Shown here: in pieces, positions 44,907-53,115 of the stretch
Layout of the letters: the number at the start of each line of letters is the position of its first letter
How positions within the stretch are numbered: the stretch's first letter is position 1
Translations under genes and position numbers: made by a program
NCBI RefSeq assembly: GCF_002982075.1
Contig: NZ_PUEJ01000010.1
Coordinates: forward strand, 62,001-126,000
Source: Labrys okinawensis
GTDB lineage: Bacteria; Pseudomonadota; Alphaproteobacteria; Rhizobiales; Labraceae
DNA length: 64,000 nucleotides
Reading direction: 5' to 3'
The notes under the pieces: model-generated
What the model was told of the DNA's origin: nothing
Database searches by the model: none
Seen by the model: the letters and a program-made list of their open reading frames with translations, nothing else

Positions 44907-45329
44907 CTAAGTTCCGTAACGCTGGCCTTCCGGCCGGTCCGCGGCATAGCTGTGGGTAGCGTAGCGGATGTTGCGTCCCACGCTTTCCTGGCGTTCGAGG
45001 CGGAACCCGGGCTCGTCCTTCGGGCGATTGACGATGAAGGAGATGCGCAGCGACTCCCAGCCATGGCTGGAATCGAAGCCGGAGATGCGGATATAGCGAT
45101 CGCCATAGACGCGCCGGCATTCGGCGAGTTCCATCATCACCCCCGCCGCATCGCGCAGGTCGAACATCGGCAGCCCCCACATCTCCCAATAGGTGTTGCG
45201 GGGATGGGGGTCGTCGGTGAACTCGATGTTTACGGCCCAGCCCTTCTCCAGGCAGTACTGCACCTGCCGGCTGATCTGCTCGTCGGTGAGATCGGGCAGG
45301 AAGGAAAAACACCCTTGTGTGATACGCAT
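44907..45329 (-). CDS. cbbS: RubisCO small subunit, red type
   Basis: 140 aa. Starts MRITQGCFSFLPDLTDEQI, then YCLEKGWAVNIEFTDDPHPR and NTYWEMWGLPMFDLRDA, all typical of red-type small subunits, which carry a longer C-terminal beta-hairpin extension (here ESLRISFIVNRPKDEPGFRLE onward). It caps the L8S8 enzyme. It lies 183 bp downstream of cbbL, an unusually long gap that contains a palindromic repeat. Confidence 0.97.
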   Translation of the reverse strand: MRITQGCFSFLPDLTDEQISRQVQYCLEKGWAVNIEFTDDPHPRNTYWEMWGLPMFDLRDAAGVMMELAECRRVYGDRYIRISGFDSSHGWESLRISFIVNRPKDEPGFRLERQESVGRNIRYATHSYAADRPEGQRYGT

Positions 45330-45360
45330 TGTCTTTCTCCTCTTGTGATGACTTGCCCTT

Positions 45361-45481
45361 TACCCTCCCCTCGATGGGGAGGGTCGACGCGCAGCGTCGG
45401 GGTGGGGTGACCTTCTCAACCGTCATGGTTCCCACCCCACCCCGGCCTTTCAGGCCGACCCTCCCCATCGAGGGGAGGGTA
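45361..45481. repeat. Compound palindrome in the cbbL-cbbS gap
   Basis: A perfect 26-bp inverted repeat (45361-45386 / 45456-45481; arm starts TACCCTCCCCTCGATGGGGA) surrounds a second 11-bp one (45398-45408 / 45434-45444, CGGGGTGGGGT). The arm contains its own palindrome CCCCTCGATGGGG. A fragment of the same arm occurs at 61483-61504 between bkd genes. It occupies two thirds of the cbbL-cbbS gap. The element resembles mobile palindromic repeats common in Hyphomicrobiales. Confidence 0.85.
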
Positions 45482-45512
45482 TCGAGTGCTTGGAATGGGT
45501 AACGATCTCCTT

Positions 45513-46973
45513 TCAGGCGGTGACGGCGACGCTGGGCACGAAGTCCGGCGTGTCCGTGGATTCGTAGTTGAAGGTGACGTCCTTCCACACCTCGAGTGCC
45601 TGCTTGAGCGGGGTGCAGCTGTTGGCCGCCTTGGCCAGGATTTCCGGGCCCCCATTCAGGTAGTCGCGCCCCTCGTTGCGGGCGAGGATCATGGCTTCCA
45701 GCGCCACGCGGTTGGCCGTGGCGCCGGCGGCGATCCCCTGCGGATGGCCGATGGTGCCGCCGCCGAATTGCAGCACCACGTCCTCGCCCAGCAAGTGCAG
45801 AAGCTGGTGCATCTGGCCGGCATGGATGCCGCCGGAGGCTACCGGCATCAGCTTGTTGAGGCTGGCCCAATGCTGGTCGAAGAAGACGCCATGCTCGAGG
45901 TTGGTCGGATTGAAGTCCTCGCGGCAGATGTCGTAATAGCCGCGCGTGGTGTTGGGATCCCCTTCCAGCTTGCCGACCACGGTGCCGGCATGGATGTGGT
46001 CGACACCGGCCAGCCGCATCCATTTGGCGATGACCCGGAACGACACGCCGTGGCTCTTCTGGCGCGTATAGGTGCTGTGGCCGGCCCGGTGCAGATGCAG
46101 GATCATGTCGTTGCGGTGTGCCCAGGCCGCCATCGACTGGATCGCGGTATAGCCGATCACCAGATCGATCATCACGATGTTGGAGCCGATCTCCCGGGCA
46201 AAGTCGGCACGTTCATACATCTGCTCCATCGTGCCGGCCGTGACGTTGAGATAGGTCCCCTTGATCTCGCCGGACGCGGCCTGCGCCTTGTTCACGGCCT
46301 CCATGCAATAGAGGAAGCGCTCGCGCCAATGCATGAAGGGCTGCGAGTTGATGTTCTCGTCGTCCTTGGTGAAATCGAGCCCGCCCTTCAGCGCCTCGTA
46401 GACGACGCGGCCATAGTTGCGGCCGGACAGGCCGAGCTTGGGCTTCACCGTGGCCCCGAGCAGCGGACGGCCGAACTTGTCAAGCCGCTCGCGCTCCACC
46501 ACGATGCCGGTGGCGGGCCCCTGGAACGTCTTCACATAGGCGACGGGAAAGCGCATGTCCTCCAGGCGCAGCGCCTTCAGCGGCTTGAAGCCGAAGACAT
46601 TGCCGATGATCGAAGCCGAGAGATTGGCGATCGAACCCGGCTCGAACAAATCGAGGTCATAGGCGATGTAGGCGAAGTATTGCCCGGGCGCGTTCGGCAC
46701 CGGGTCGACCCGGTAGCATTTGGCCCGATACTTTTCCGCCGCTGTCAGCCTGTCCGTCCACACCACCGTCCAGGTGGCGGTGGAGGATTCGCCCGCCACG
46801 GCTGCCGAGGCTTCGATCGGGTCGACGCCGTCCTGGGGCGTCACGCGAAACAGCGCGATGACGTCGGTATCCCTGGGTTCGTAGTCGGGCTCCCAATAGC
46901 CCATCTTCTTGTATTCCATCACGCCGGACCGGTAGCGATCTTTGCCGCGGACGGTTTGTGTGTTCACATTCAT
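45513..46973 (-). CDS. cbbL: RubisCO large subunit, form I red type
   Basis: 486 aa. Active-site signatures are all present: GATVKPKLGLSG, the carbamylated Lys in GGLDFTKDDEN, HLHRAGH, GTVVGKLEGD (loop 6), PVASGGIH and QFGGGTIGHP. The N-terminus RYRSGVMEYKKMGYWEPDY is that of proteobacterial red-type (form IC) enzymes. It fixes CO2 on ribulose-1,5-bisphosphate. It is preceded by cbbT 37 bp upstream and followed by cbbS. Confidence 0.99.
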   Translation of the reverse strand: MNVNTQTVRGKDRYRSGVMEYKKMGYWEPDYEPRDTDVIALFRVTPQDGVDPIEASAAVAGESSTATWTVVWTDRLTAAEKYRAKCYRVDPVPNAPGQYFAYIAYDLDLFEPGSIANLSASIIGNVFGFKPLKALRLEDMRFPVAYVKTFQGPATGIVVERERLDKFGRPLLGATVKPKLGLSGRNYGRVVYEALKGGLDFTKDDENINSQPFMHWRERFLYCMEAVNKAQAASGEIKGTYLNVTAGTMEQMYERADFAREIGSNIVMIDLVIGYTAIQSMAAWAHRNDMILHLHRAGHSTYTRQKSHGVSFRVIAKWMRLAGVDHIHAGTVVGKLEGDPNTTRGYYDICREDFNPTNLEHGVFFDQHWASLNKLMPVASGGIHAGQMHQLLHLLGEDVVLQFGGGTIGHPQGIAAGATANRVALEAMILARNEGRDYLNGGPEILAKAANSCTPLKQALEVWKDVTFNYESTDTPDFVPSVAVTA

Positions 46974-47010
46974 CTCGTCCTCCTTGGTTTTCAGGAAATG
47001 GCGCCCGCTC

Positions 47011-49035
47011 TCATTCGGCTCGCCCGGACAAGAGCCGGCGCGCGACTTCGGCGACGGCGGCAGGCGTGATGCCGAACTCCCGGTAGAGATCGCCGGCCGG
47101 CGCCGAGGCGCCGAAGCCCGTCATGCCGATGAAGACCCCGTCCTCCCCGAGCAGGCGGGACCAACCCGCCTCGACCGCCGCCTCCACGCCGATACGCGGC
47201 GCGGTTCCCAATACCGCCTGGCGGTAGACCGGCCCCTGCCGGCGGAACAGCTCGAAACAGGGAGCCGACACCACGGCGGCACCGACGCCCTCCTTCGCCA
47301 GGAGTTCAGCCGCCTCCACGGCGACCGAAACCTCCGAGCCGGTGGCGACAAGGGTGACCTCCCGCGGGCCCGGCGGTTCGACCAGCACATAGGCGCCGAG
47401 CGCGGCCCCGTTCACGCCGCAGTCGGAACGCAGCGTCGGCAGGGCCTGGCGCGACAGGCAGATGACGGAGGGTTGCTTCTCGGCCGCAAGGGCGCACTCC
47501 CATGCTTCGGCGGTCTCGACAGCGTCCGCCGGCCGGAACACCAGGAGATTGGGAATGACGCGAAGCGCTGCCAGATGCTCCACGGGCTGGTGGGTCGGGC
47601 CATCCTCGCCGAGACCGATGGAATCATGCGTCATCACATGGATCACGCGCACTCCCATCAGAGCCGCCAGCCGGATCGCCGGCCGCGAGTAATCGGCAAA
47701 GGCCAGGAAGGTGCCGCCGAAAGGGATGAAGCCGCCGTGCAGGGCGATGCCGTTCATGGCTGCGGCCATGCCATGCTCGCGCACGCCGTAATGGATGTAG
47801 CCGCCGGAGAAATCGTCGGCCTGGACCGGCTGCAGCCCCTTTGCCTGGGTCAGGTTGGAATGGGTGAGGTCGGCCGAGCCGCCCAGGAGATTGGGCTGGG
47901 CGGCGACGATCGCATCGATGACGCGCTGGGAAGCCTGCCGCGTGGCGATGTGCGGGGTATCGCTGGCAAAACGCTGGCGGATTTCGGCCAAGGCGCGCTT
48001 GAGCTCGGCACTCGCCCGGCCGTTGAGAGCATCGTCGAACGCACGCCTCTCGGGCTCACCAGTATCGTGCAGCCTCTGCTGCCAGGCCTCGTGCTCGGCC
48101 TTGCCGCGGGCTCCCACGGCCAGCCACGCCTCGCGGATTTCCGACGGAATCTCGAAAGGCTCGTGCGGCCAGTCGAGGACTTCTCGCGCTGCCTGGGTCT
48201 CCTCGGCACCGAGCGGAGCACCATGCACCTTTTCGGTGCCCTGCCGATTGGGCGCGCCGAAGCCGATGATAGTCCGGCAGGCGATGAGCGAAGGCCGCTC
48301 CGTCGCCCGTTCCTCCGCGATCGCCTTCGCCACCGCCTGGCGGTCATGGCCGTCGACCCGGCGCGTCGACCAGCCGGATGCCGCAAAGCGGGCGAGCTGG
48401 TCGTCCGAACAGGAGAGCGAGGTAGCCCCGTCGATCGAGATCTCGTTGTCGTCGAACAGTACGATCAGCTTGCCGAGTCTGAGATGACCGGCCAGCGAGA
48501 TTGCCTCATGGCTGATCCCCTCCATCAGGCAGCCATCGCCGGCAATGACATAGGTGTGGTGATCGACCAGATCGTCCCCGAAGCGGGCATTGGCGAGGCG
48601 TTCGGCCAGCGCCATGCCGACGGCCGTCGCCAATCCCTGCCCGAGCGGTCCGGTCGTGGTCTCCACGCCCTGCGTGTGACCAAATTCGGGATGACCCGGC
48701 GTCCTGGAGCCCCATTGCCGGAAGGACTTCAACTCTTCCAGCGTGAGTTCGGGGTAGCCGGTGAGATGCAGGAGACCATAGAGCAGCATCGAGCCATGCC
48801 CTGCCGAGAGCACGAAGCGGTCCCGATCGGGCCAGGCGGGAGCCGATGGGTCGAACTTCAGGAAACGGGAGAACAGCACGGTGGCGACATCGGCCATGCC
48901 CATGGGCATGCCGGGATGGCCGGACTTGGCCTTCTCCACGGCATCGATGGCCAGGAAGCGCAGGGCATTCGCCATGTCGCGATGCGGCACCGAGGTCTCG
49001 AAAGTGGCTGATGGTGTCGAGATATTCACGGGCAT
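47011..49035 (-). CDS. cbbT: Transketolase
   Basis: 674 aa from the ATG at 49035, with GGGAGGAC directly upstream. The TPP-binding segment GDGCLMEGISHEA continues to LIVLFDDNEISIDG. Earlier come AKSGHPGMPMGMADV and SAGHGSML, and the later Pyr domain has RPADAVETAEAWECAL-type sequence (here FRPADAVETAEAWECAL). It transfers two-carbon units in the regenerative phase of the Calvin cycle. It lies between cbbP and cbbL. The 142-bp gap to cbbP includes a GC-rich stretch (49100-49160) resembling decayed repeat sequence. Confidence 0.96.
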   Translation of the reverse strand: MPVNISTPSATFETSVPHRDMANALRFLAIDAVEKAKSGHPGMPMGMADVATVLFSRFLKFDPSAPAWPDRDRFVLSAGHGSMLLYGLLHLTGYPELTLEELKSFRQWGSRTPGHPEFGHTQGVETTTGPLGQGLATAVGMALAERLANARFGDDLVDHHTYVIAGDGCLMEGISHEAISLAGHLRLGKLIVLFDDNEISIDGATSLSCSDDQLARFAASGWSTRRVDGHDRQAVAKAIAEERATERPSLIACRTIIGFGAPNRQGTEKVHGAPLGAEETQAAREVLDWPHEPFEIPSEIREAWLAVGARGKAEHEAWQQRLHDTGEPERRAFDDALNGRASAELKRALAEIRQRFASDTPHIATRQASQRVIDAIVAAQPNLLGGSADLTHSNLTQAKGLQPVQADDFSGGYIHYGVREHGMAAAMNGIALHGGFIPFGGTFLAFADYSRPAIRLAALMGVRVIHVMTHDSIGLGEDGPTHQPVEHLAALRVIPNLLVFRPADAVETAEAWECALAAEKQPSVICLSRQALPTLRSDCGVNGAALGAYVLVEPPGPREVTLVATGSEVSVAVEAAELLAKEGVGAAVVSAPCFELFRRQGPVYRQAVLGTAPRIGVEAAVEAGWSRLLGEDGVFIGMTGFGASAPAGDLYREFGITPAAVAEVARRLLSGRAE

Positions 49036-49177
49036 GTCCTCCCATTCCGCTGCCCAGGGCAGACGGTGGCGGTTCACGGAAAGGCTCTGTGTCTGCTAGT
49101 CGGCCCCTGGATCCCCTTCCCCTCGCTCTCTCGCGAGTGGCTTGGCCGGGGATGACAAAAAGCTCGCGTACGAACGG

Positions 49178-50053
49178 CTAAGCGGCGCGTTTCTTGCGGT
49201 CGACCAGTTGCAGGATCAGCGGCGTCAGGATCAGTTGCATGGCCAAATCAAGCTTGGAGCCATGGATGACGATGGAGTTGGCCCGCGACATGAAACTGTT
49301 GGGGATCATCGACAGCAAATAGGGAAAATCGATCCCCCGCGGTGTCTGAAAACGGATCACCACCATCGATTCATCCGGCGTCGGGATCCAGCGCGCGATG
49401 AAGGGATTGGAGGTATCCACGGTCGGCACGCGCTGGAAATTGATGTCGGTGTGGGTGAATTGAGGGCAGATATAATTCACGTAGTCAGGCATGCGCCGCA
49501 GGATGGTGTCGGTCACCGCTTCGGTCGAATAGCCCCGCGTGCTGCGATCGCGGTGCAGCTTCTGGATCCATTCGAGATTGATCACCGGTACGACACCGAT
49601 CTTGAGATCGGCATATTTGGCGACGTCGACCTCGTCGGTCACCACCGCCCCGTGCAGCCCTTCATAGAAGAGCAGATCGGTGCCGGGCGGCAGCGGCTTC
49701 CAGGGCGTGAAGGTGCCGGGCGGTGCGCCGTAGAGAATCTCCTCCTCGTCGTCATGGACATAGTGGCGTGTGGTGCCGGTTCCGTGATTGCCATAGTCGC
49801 GGAACAGCGCCTCCAGTTCGGCGAACAAATTGGTCTCCGGGCTGAAATGGCTGAAATGCTTGTTGCCCCTGGCCGCCTCCTCGGCCATGCGACTGCGCAT
49901 CTCGGCCCTGTCGTAGCGGTGAAAGGAATCGCCCTCGACATAGGCAGCCTCGATGTTCTCCCGGCGGAAGATCTGCTCGAAGGTGCGTTTGACCGAGGTC
50001 GTGCCGGCACCGGACGAGCCGGTAATGGAAATGATCGGATGCTTGATCGACAT
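49178..50053 (-). CDS. cbbP: Phosphoribulokinase
   Basis: 291 aa, the proteobacterial class I octameric type. The P-loop is ITGSSGAGTTSVKRTF, with YVEGDSFHRYDR (catalytic Asp/His region), HFSPETNLFAELE, DLLFYEGLHGAVV and KLHRDRSTRGYSTEAV. It makes ribulose-1,5-bisphosphate. In this class NADH activates and AMP inhibits. It lies 13 bp downstream of cbbF. Confidence 0.97.
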   Translation of the reverse strand: MSIKHPIISITGSSGAGTTSVKRTFEQIFRRENIEAAYVEGDSFHRYDRAEMRSRMAEEAARGNKHFSHFSPETNLFAELEALFRDYGNHGTGTTRHYVHDDEEEILYGAPPGTFTPWKPLPPGTDLLFYEGLHGAVVTDEVDVAKYADLKIGVVPVINLEWIQKLHRDRSTRGYSTEAVTDTILRRMPDYVNYICPQFTHTDINFQRVPTVDTSNPFIARWIPTPDESMVVIRFQTPRGIDFPYLLSMIPNSFMSRANSIVIHGSKLDLAMQLILTPLILQLVDRKKRAA

Positions 50054-50066
50054 GGCATTCCCCGGC

Positions 50067-51128
50067 TCATACGCGGAAGAGGCCGCGATTGGCGAACAAC
50101 GGCGCCGAAGTCGGCGGCCACAGGCCCGGCCTGTTATGCAGCCTTTCCAAATGGGCGACCTTGTTCGAGGCCCCGAGAATCAGCGGTACGCGCTGATGCA
50201 GAGACGTCGCCCGGATATCGAGAATGCGGATCCGGCCGTTGGAGCCTGCCCCGCCTGCCCTCTCCATCAGGAAAGCCATGGGATAGGCTTCATAGATGAG
50301 CCGCAGCCGCCCCTGCCCGTAGCCGATCCTGGCATCGGCGGGATAGAGATAGATGCCGCCGCGGGTAAGCGCGTGGAACGTGTCGGCCACCAGCGCACCG
50401 TGCCAGCGCATGTTGTGATCCCGCCCCGAGGGGCCATCCGCCCCAGCCTGGCATTCGTCGATGAAGGCCCGCACCGGCTCCTCCCAATGCCGGTAGTTGG
50501 AGGCATTGATGGAATATTCCGGCTGGTCCCGGTCAGGCAGGCGCACATTGGGCCGGCTCAGCCGGAACTGGCCTCTGCGGCGGTCGAGGGTGAAAATATC
50601 CACGCTCTCGCCGAGCGAGAGCACCACAGTCGTCTGCGGACCATAAATGACAAAGCCCGCGGCGAGCTGGCTGGTGCCGGCCGGCCAGATCAGCGTGCGA
50701 TCGGCCGCCGAAGCCCGCACGAACTCATCGGGTGTGGGCATGATGGAAAAGATCGTACCGGCCGGCATATTGAGCTCGAGATTGCCGGAGCCGTCCACCG
50801 GATCGATGGCGACGCATAGGGGCTGGCTCGCATCCCAGATTTCCAGCTCGTCGGCCTCCTCCGACGCGAAGGCAGCGATCGGGCAAGCTTTCAGCGCTTC
50901 CCGGAACTGGCGGTCGGCCCAGACATCCACCTCCTTTTGTTCGTCTCCTCCGACAGCATAGCCGCGCGTCTCCTCGACGATGTCGGCGAGGTTGCCGAGC
51001 GACACCGCTTCCGACACATGAATAGCCGTCGCGGCGAGGCTGGCGACGACTTCGGCCACCGCGACCCTGAGCATGTCACTGCCAGCCTGGCGGGTGAGAT
51101 AGGCGTCCAGAGACGGCTTGTCGGTCAT
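50067..51128 (-). CDS. cbbF: Fructose-1,6-bisphosphatase, class I
   Basis: 353 aa from the ATG at 51128, with GGGGGAA 8 nt upstream; the ATG two codons earlier sits on that ribosome site. Metal- and substrate-binding motifs are FASEEADE, AIDPVDGSGNLELNMPAGTI (the usual DPLDGSSN with Val/Gly changes), NASNYRHW, and GGIYLYPADARIGYGQGRLRL near the C-terminus. It dephosphorylates fructose-1,6-bisphosphate (and often sedoheptulose-1,7-bisphosphate) in the cycle. First gene of the operon, divergent from cbbR. A long frame extending upstream is antisense to cbbR and not coding. Confidence 0.95.
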   Translation of the reverse strand: MTDKPSLDAYLTRQAGSDMLRVAVAEVVASLAATAIHVSEAVSLGNLADIVEETRGYAVGGDEQKEVDVWADRQFREALKACPIAAFASEEADELEIWDASQPLCVAIDPVDGSGNLELNMPAGTIFSIMPTPDEFVRASAADRTLIWPAGTSQLAAGFVIYGPQTTVVLSLGESVDIFTLDRRRGQFRLSRPNVRLPDRDQPEYSINASNYRHWEEPVRAFIDECQAGADGPSGRDHNMRWHGALVADTFHALTRGGIYLYPADARIGYGQGRLRLIYEAYPMAFLMERAGGAGSNGRIRILDIRATSLHQRVPLILGASNKVAHLERLHNRPGLWPPTSAPLFANRGLFRV

Positions 51129-51254
51129 CGGCATTTCCCCCGGATGATGCCCGGCTCGGGGCATCGTTATTTTTCCGATTCTTCGAAGACCTTGACCCAA
51201 AATGGAAAATAATAGAAATTTTGTTTTCTTCGCCTTTGCTAAAGTTTTCCTTAT
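51129..51254. promoter_or_regulatory. cbbR-cbbF divergent promoter region
   Basis: 126 bp, AT-rich in its right half (51200-51254). LysR-type regulators bind T-N11-A sites in such gaps; GAAAACAAAATTTC (minus strand) is one candidate. A 7-bp hairpin (51146-51152 / 51159-51165) followed on the plus strand by GTTATTTTT lies just upstream of the cbbF ribosome site, so it would be part of the cbbF leader. Exact promoters cannot be assigned by eye. Confidence 0.6.
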
Positions 51255-52190
51255 ATGGCTGTCCGGCTGCGAGACATCACCCGTCGGCAACTGCGCGCCC
51301 TGGCCGCAATCGCCTCGAGCGGCTCGGTGACATCGGCCGCCAAGCACCTGCATCTCACCCAGCCCGCGGTGACGTTGCAGTTGCGCAATCTGCAAGACCT
51401 TGCCGATCTGCCTTTGTTGCAGCGAACGGGCGACGGGATGATCCTCACCGACGCCGGCATCGAGATGCTGCAATTGCACGGCCGCATCGAGGCGGCCATT
51501 GCCGATTGCGAAGCCACGTTGGGCATCATTTCGGGCAAGACCGCCGGGCGTGTCTCGATCGGGGCCGTCAGCACGGCCAAATATTTCGTGCCCTTCATCA
51601 TTGCGGCTTTCTCGCGCGCCCATCCTCGGATCGAGGTGAGACTGTCGATCGGCAATCGCGCTGAAATCATGCAGGCCTTGCGCGACTACAAGCTCGACGT
51701 CGCCATCACCGGCCGCCCTCCTCCCGACATCGAGGTCGAGAAACACCTGATCGGCCAGAACCCGCATGTCATCATCGCATCGCGCAATCACTGGCTGGCA
51801 AAAGAGAGAGGCCTCGCCGCAGTCGATTTGTCGCATGAGACCTTCCTCACGCGCGAGCCGGGCTCGGGCACCCGCATGCTGATGGAACGCCTGTTCGAGC
51901 AGACGGAACTGGCCCCCCATATCGGCATGGAATTCGACTCGAACGAAACGATCAAACAGAGCGTGATCGCCGATCTCGGCATCGCCTTTCTCTCCGCCCA
52001 TACCGTTGCGACGGAATTGGAGGACGGCCGCCTGGTGACGCTGGACGTTGCAGGCCTGCCCGTGACGCGACAATGGTTCGTGATGCGCCGGGTCGACAAG
52101 GTGCTGCTGCCCCCGGCCCAGGAGGCTCTGGACTTCATCGCCAGGGAAGCGTCTCAATATCTGCCGCGCCCGCGCCTCAGCCACGATTGA
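51255..52190 (+). CDS. cbbR: LysR-type Calvin-cycle regulator CbbR
   Basis: 311 aa. N-terminal winged helix-turn-helix (ITRRQLRALAAIASSGSVTS, then AAKHLHLTQPAVTLQLRNLQ), followed by a LysR substrate domain (VSIGAVSTAKYFVPFIIAAF, ITGRPPPDIEVEKHLIGQNP, FLTREPGSGTR, SNETIKQSVIADLGIAFLSAH). This is the CbbR subfamily, which activates the cbb operon in response to metabolites such as RuBP, PEP or NADPH. Divergent placement next to cbbF supports the assignment. Confidence 0.95.
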   Translation: MAVRLRDITRRQLRALAAIASSGSVTSAAKHLHLTQPAVTLQLRNLQDLADLPLLQRTGDGMILTDAGIEMLQLHGRIEAAIADCEATLGIISGKTAGRVSIGAVSTAKYFVPFIIAAFSRAHPRIEVRLSIGNRAEIMQALRDYKLDVAITGRPPPDIEVEKHLIGQNPHVIIASRNHWLAKERGLAAVDLSHETFLTREPGSGTRMLMERLFEQTELAPHIGMEFDSNETIKQSVIADLGIAFLSAHTVATELEDGRLVTLDVAGLPVTRQWFVMRRVDKVLLPPAQEALDFIAREASQYLPRPRLSHD

Positions 52191-52235
52191 CTTAACGGAG
52201 CGCGATGATAGTGGGTCGATCTCCAGATCGGCCGC

Positions 52236-52604
52236 CTACTCTCCCAGGAAGCCCCGCACCGTTTCCAGGAACTTCGCCACGGAGATCGGCTTCGACAGAT
52301 AGGCCTCGCATCCCCCCTGGCGGATGCGTTCCTCGTCGCCCTTCATGGCGAAAGCGGTGATGGCGACCACCGGGATCGACCTCAGCTCGTCGTCGTCCTT
52401 GAGCCAGCGCGTCACCTCCAGGCCGGAAACCTCCGGCAGCTGGATATCCATCAGGATGAGGTCGGGACGATGCTCCCGCGCCAGGTTCATCACATTGATA
52501 CCGCTGCGGGTTTCCACGATGTCGTAGCCATTGGCTTCCAACAGATCATGGAAGAGCTTCATGTTGAGCTCGTTATCTTCCACGATCAGGACTTTCTTGG
52601 CCAT
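52236..52604 (-). CDS. divK: Single-domain response regulator DivK
   Basis: 122 aa from the ATG at 52604 (GAGGG upstream). A stand-alone receiver: KKVLIVEDNELNMKLFHDLL, phospho-Asp in LILMDIQLPEVSG, Thr/Ala in VAITAFAMKGDEE, Lys in AYLSKPISV. This is the DivK sequence type, which controls cell-cycle kinases DivJ/PleC and DivL-CckA in Alphaproteobacteria. Its usual partner pleD is not next to it; the Calvin-cycle cluster occupies that side. Confidence 0.92.
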   Translation of the reverse strand: MAKKVLIVEDNELNMKLFHDLLEANGYDIVETRSGINVMNLAREHRPDLILMDIQLPEVSGLEVTRWLKDDDELRSIPVVAITAFAMKGDEERIRQGGCEAYLSKPISVAKFLETVRGFLGE

Positions 52605-52620
52605 GGAGACCCTCGTCTGC

Positions 52621-52700
52621 GCCAAAGCATCTTGCGATCTGGCAAACATCCAGGAATCGCAAAGACGCATCAATACAAAGAGTTAGAACAAGGAAGCGTT
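52621..52700 (+). repeat. Dispersed intergenic element, copy D (divK-DUF3572 gap)
   Basis: Begins CCAAAGCATCTTGCGATCTGG, then a palindrome (52632-52642 / 52650-52662; TTGCGATCTGG and CCAGGAATCGCAA with a small asymmetry), then AAAGACGCATC, ACAAAGAGTTAGAACAAGG and AAGCGTT. These blocks occur in the same order in copies at 9.2, 23.8 and 30.3 kb. It lies between the divergent divK and DUF3572 genes; the remaining ~120 bp should hold both promoters. Confidence 0.65.
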
Positions 52701-52821
52701 TTCAGCAAAACGCACTTTGCTCTAGAATGAACCGCGGATATCGGGGCTGCGAATCTGTTTTCAACCACGCCCGCCTATAAGCACGTTGTTAGCAGTCAGT
52801 CCTTACCAAACGGGAAATCGA

Positions 52822-53115
52822 ATGTTCAGGCAGACCGCCGGGCAGGCAGCCCAAAAGCAACGCGCCGAAGAAATCGCGACGGCGGCTCTCGGCTTCATTG
52901 CCGCCGATGAAGATCGACTCAATGGTTTCTTCATGGCGACCGGCCTGTCGCCCGACGAAATTCGCAGCGCCGCTGCCAAGCCTGGATTTTTCGCCTCGGT
53001 ATTGCAGCACGTTCTCTCCGATGAAGAGAGTGCGGCAAGCTTTGCAACGGAAAATGGCCTCTCGCCCGAGGACTTGCAACGGGCGGCGTTCCAGCTCGGC
53101 ATTCGTTGGGACTGA
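52822..53115 (+). CDS. DUF3572 family protein
   Basis: 97 aa from the ATG at 52822 (CGGGAAA upstream). Small acidic helical protein: AEEIATAALGFIAADEDRLN, FFMATGLSPDEIRSAAAKPG, FFASVLQHVLSDE, GLSPEDLQRAAFQL. This is the DUF3572 pattern, usually found between divK and dinB in Hyphomicrobiales. The function is unknown. Its stop overlaps the dinB start by one base (TGATG), suggesting translational coupling. Confidence 0.9.
   Translation: MFRQTAGQAAQKQRAEEIATAALGFIAADEDRLNGFFMATGLSPDEIRSAAAKPGFFASVLQHVLSDEESAASFATENGLSPEDLQRAAFQLGIRWD

Noticed and set aside
44890..46023. 377-codon minus-strand frame across cbbS and the end of cbbL
   Set aside because: Out of frame with both conserved RubisCO genes and crosses the palindromic gap.
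50067..52184. 705-codon minus-strand frame that extends cbbF through cbbR
   Set aside because: The extra part is antisense to the clear LysR gene cbbR; cbbF has a proper start at 51128.
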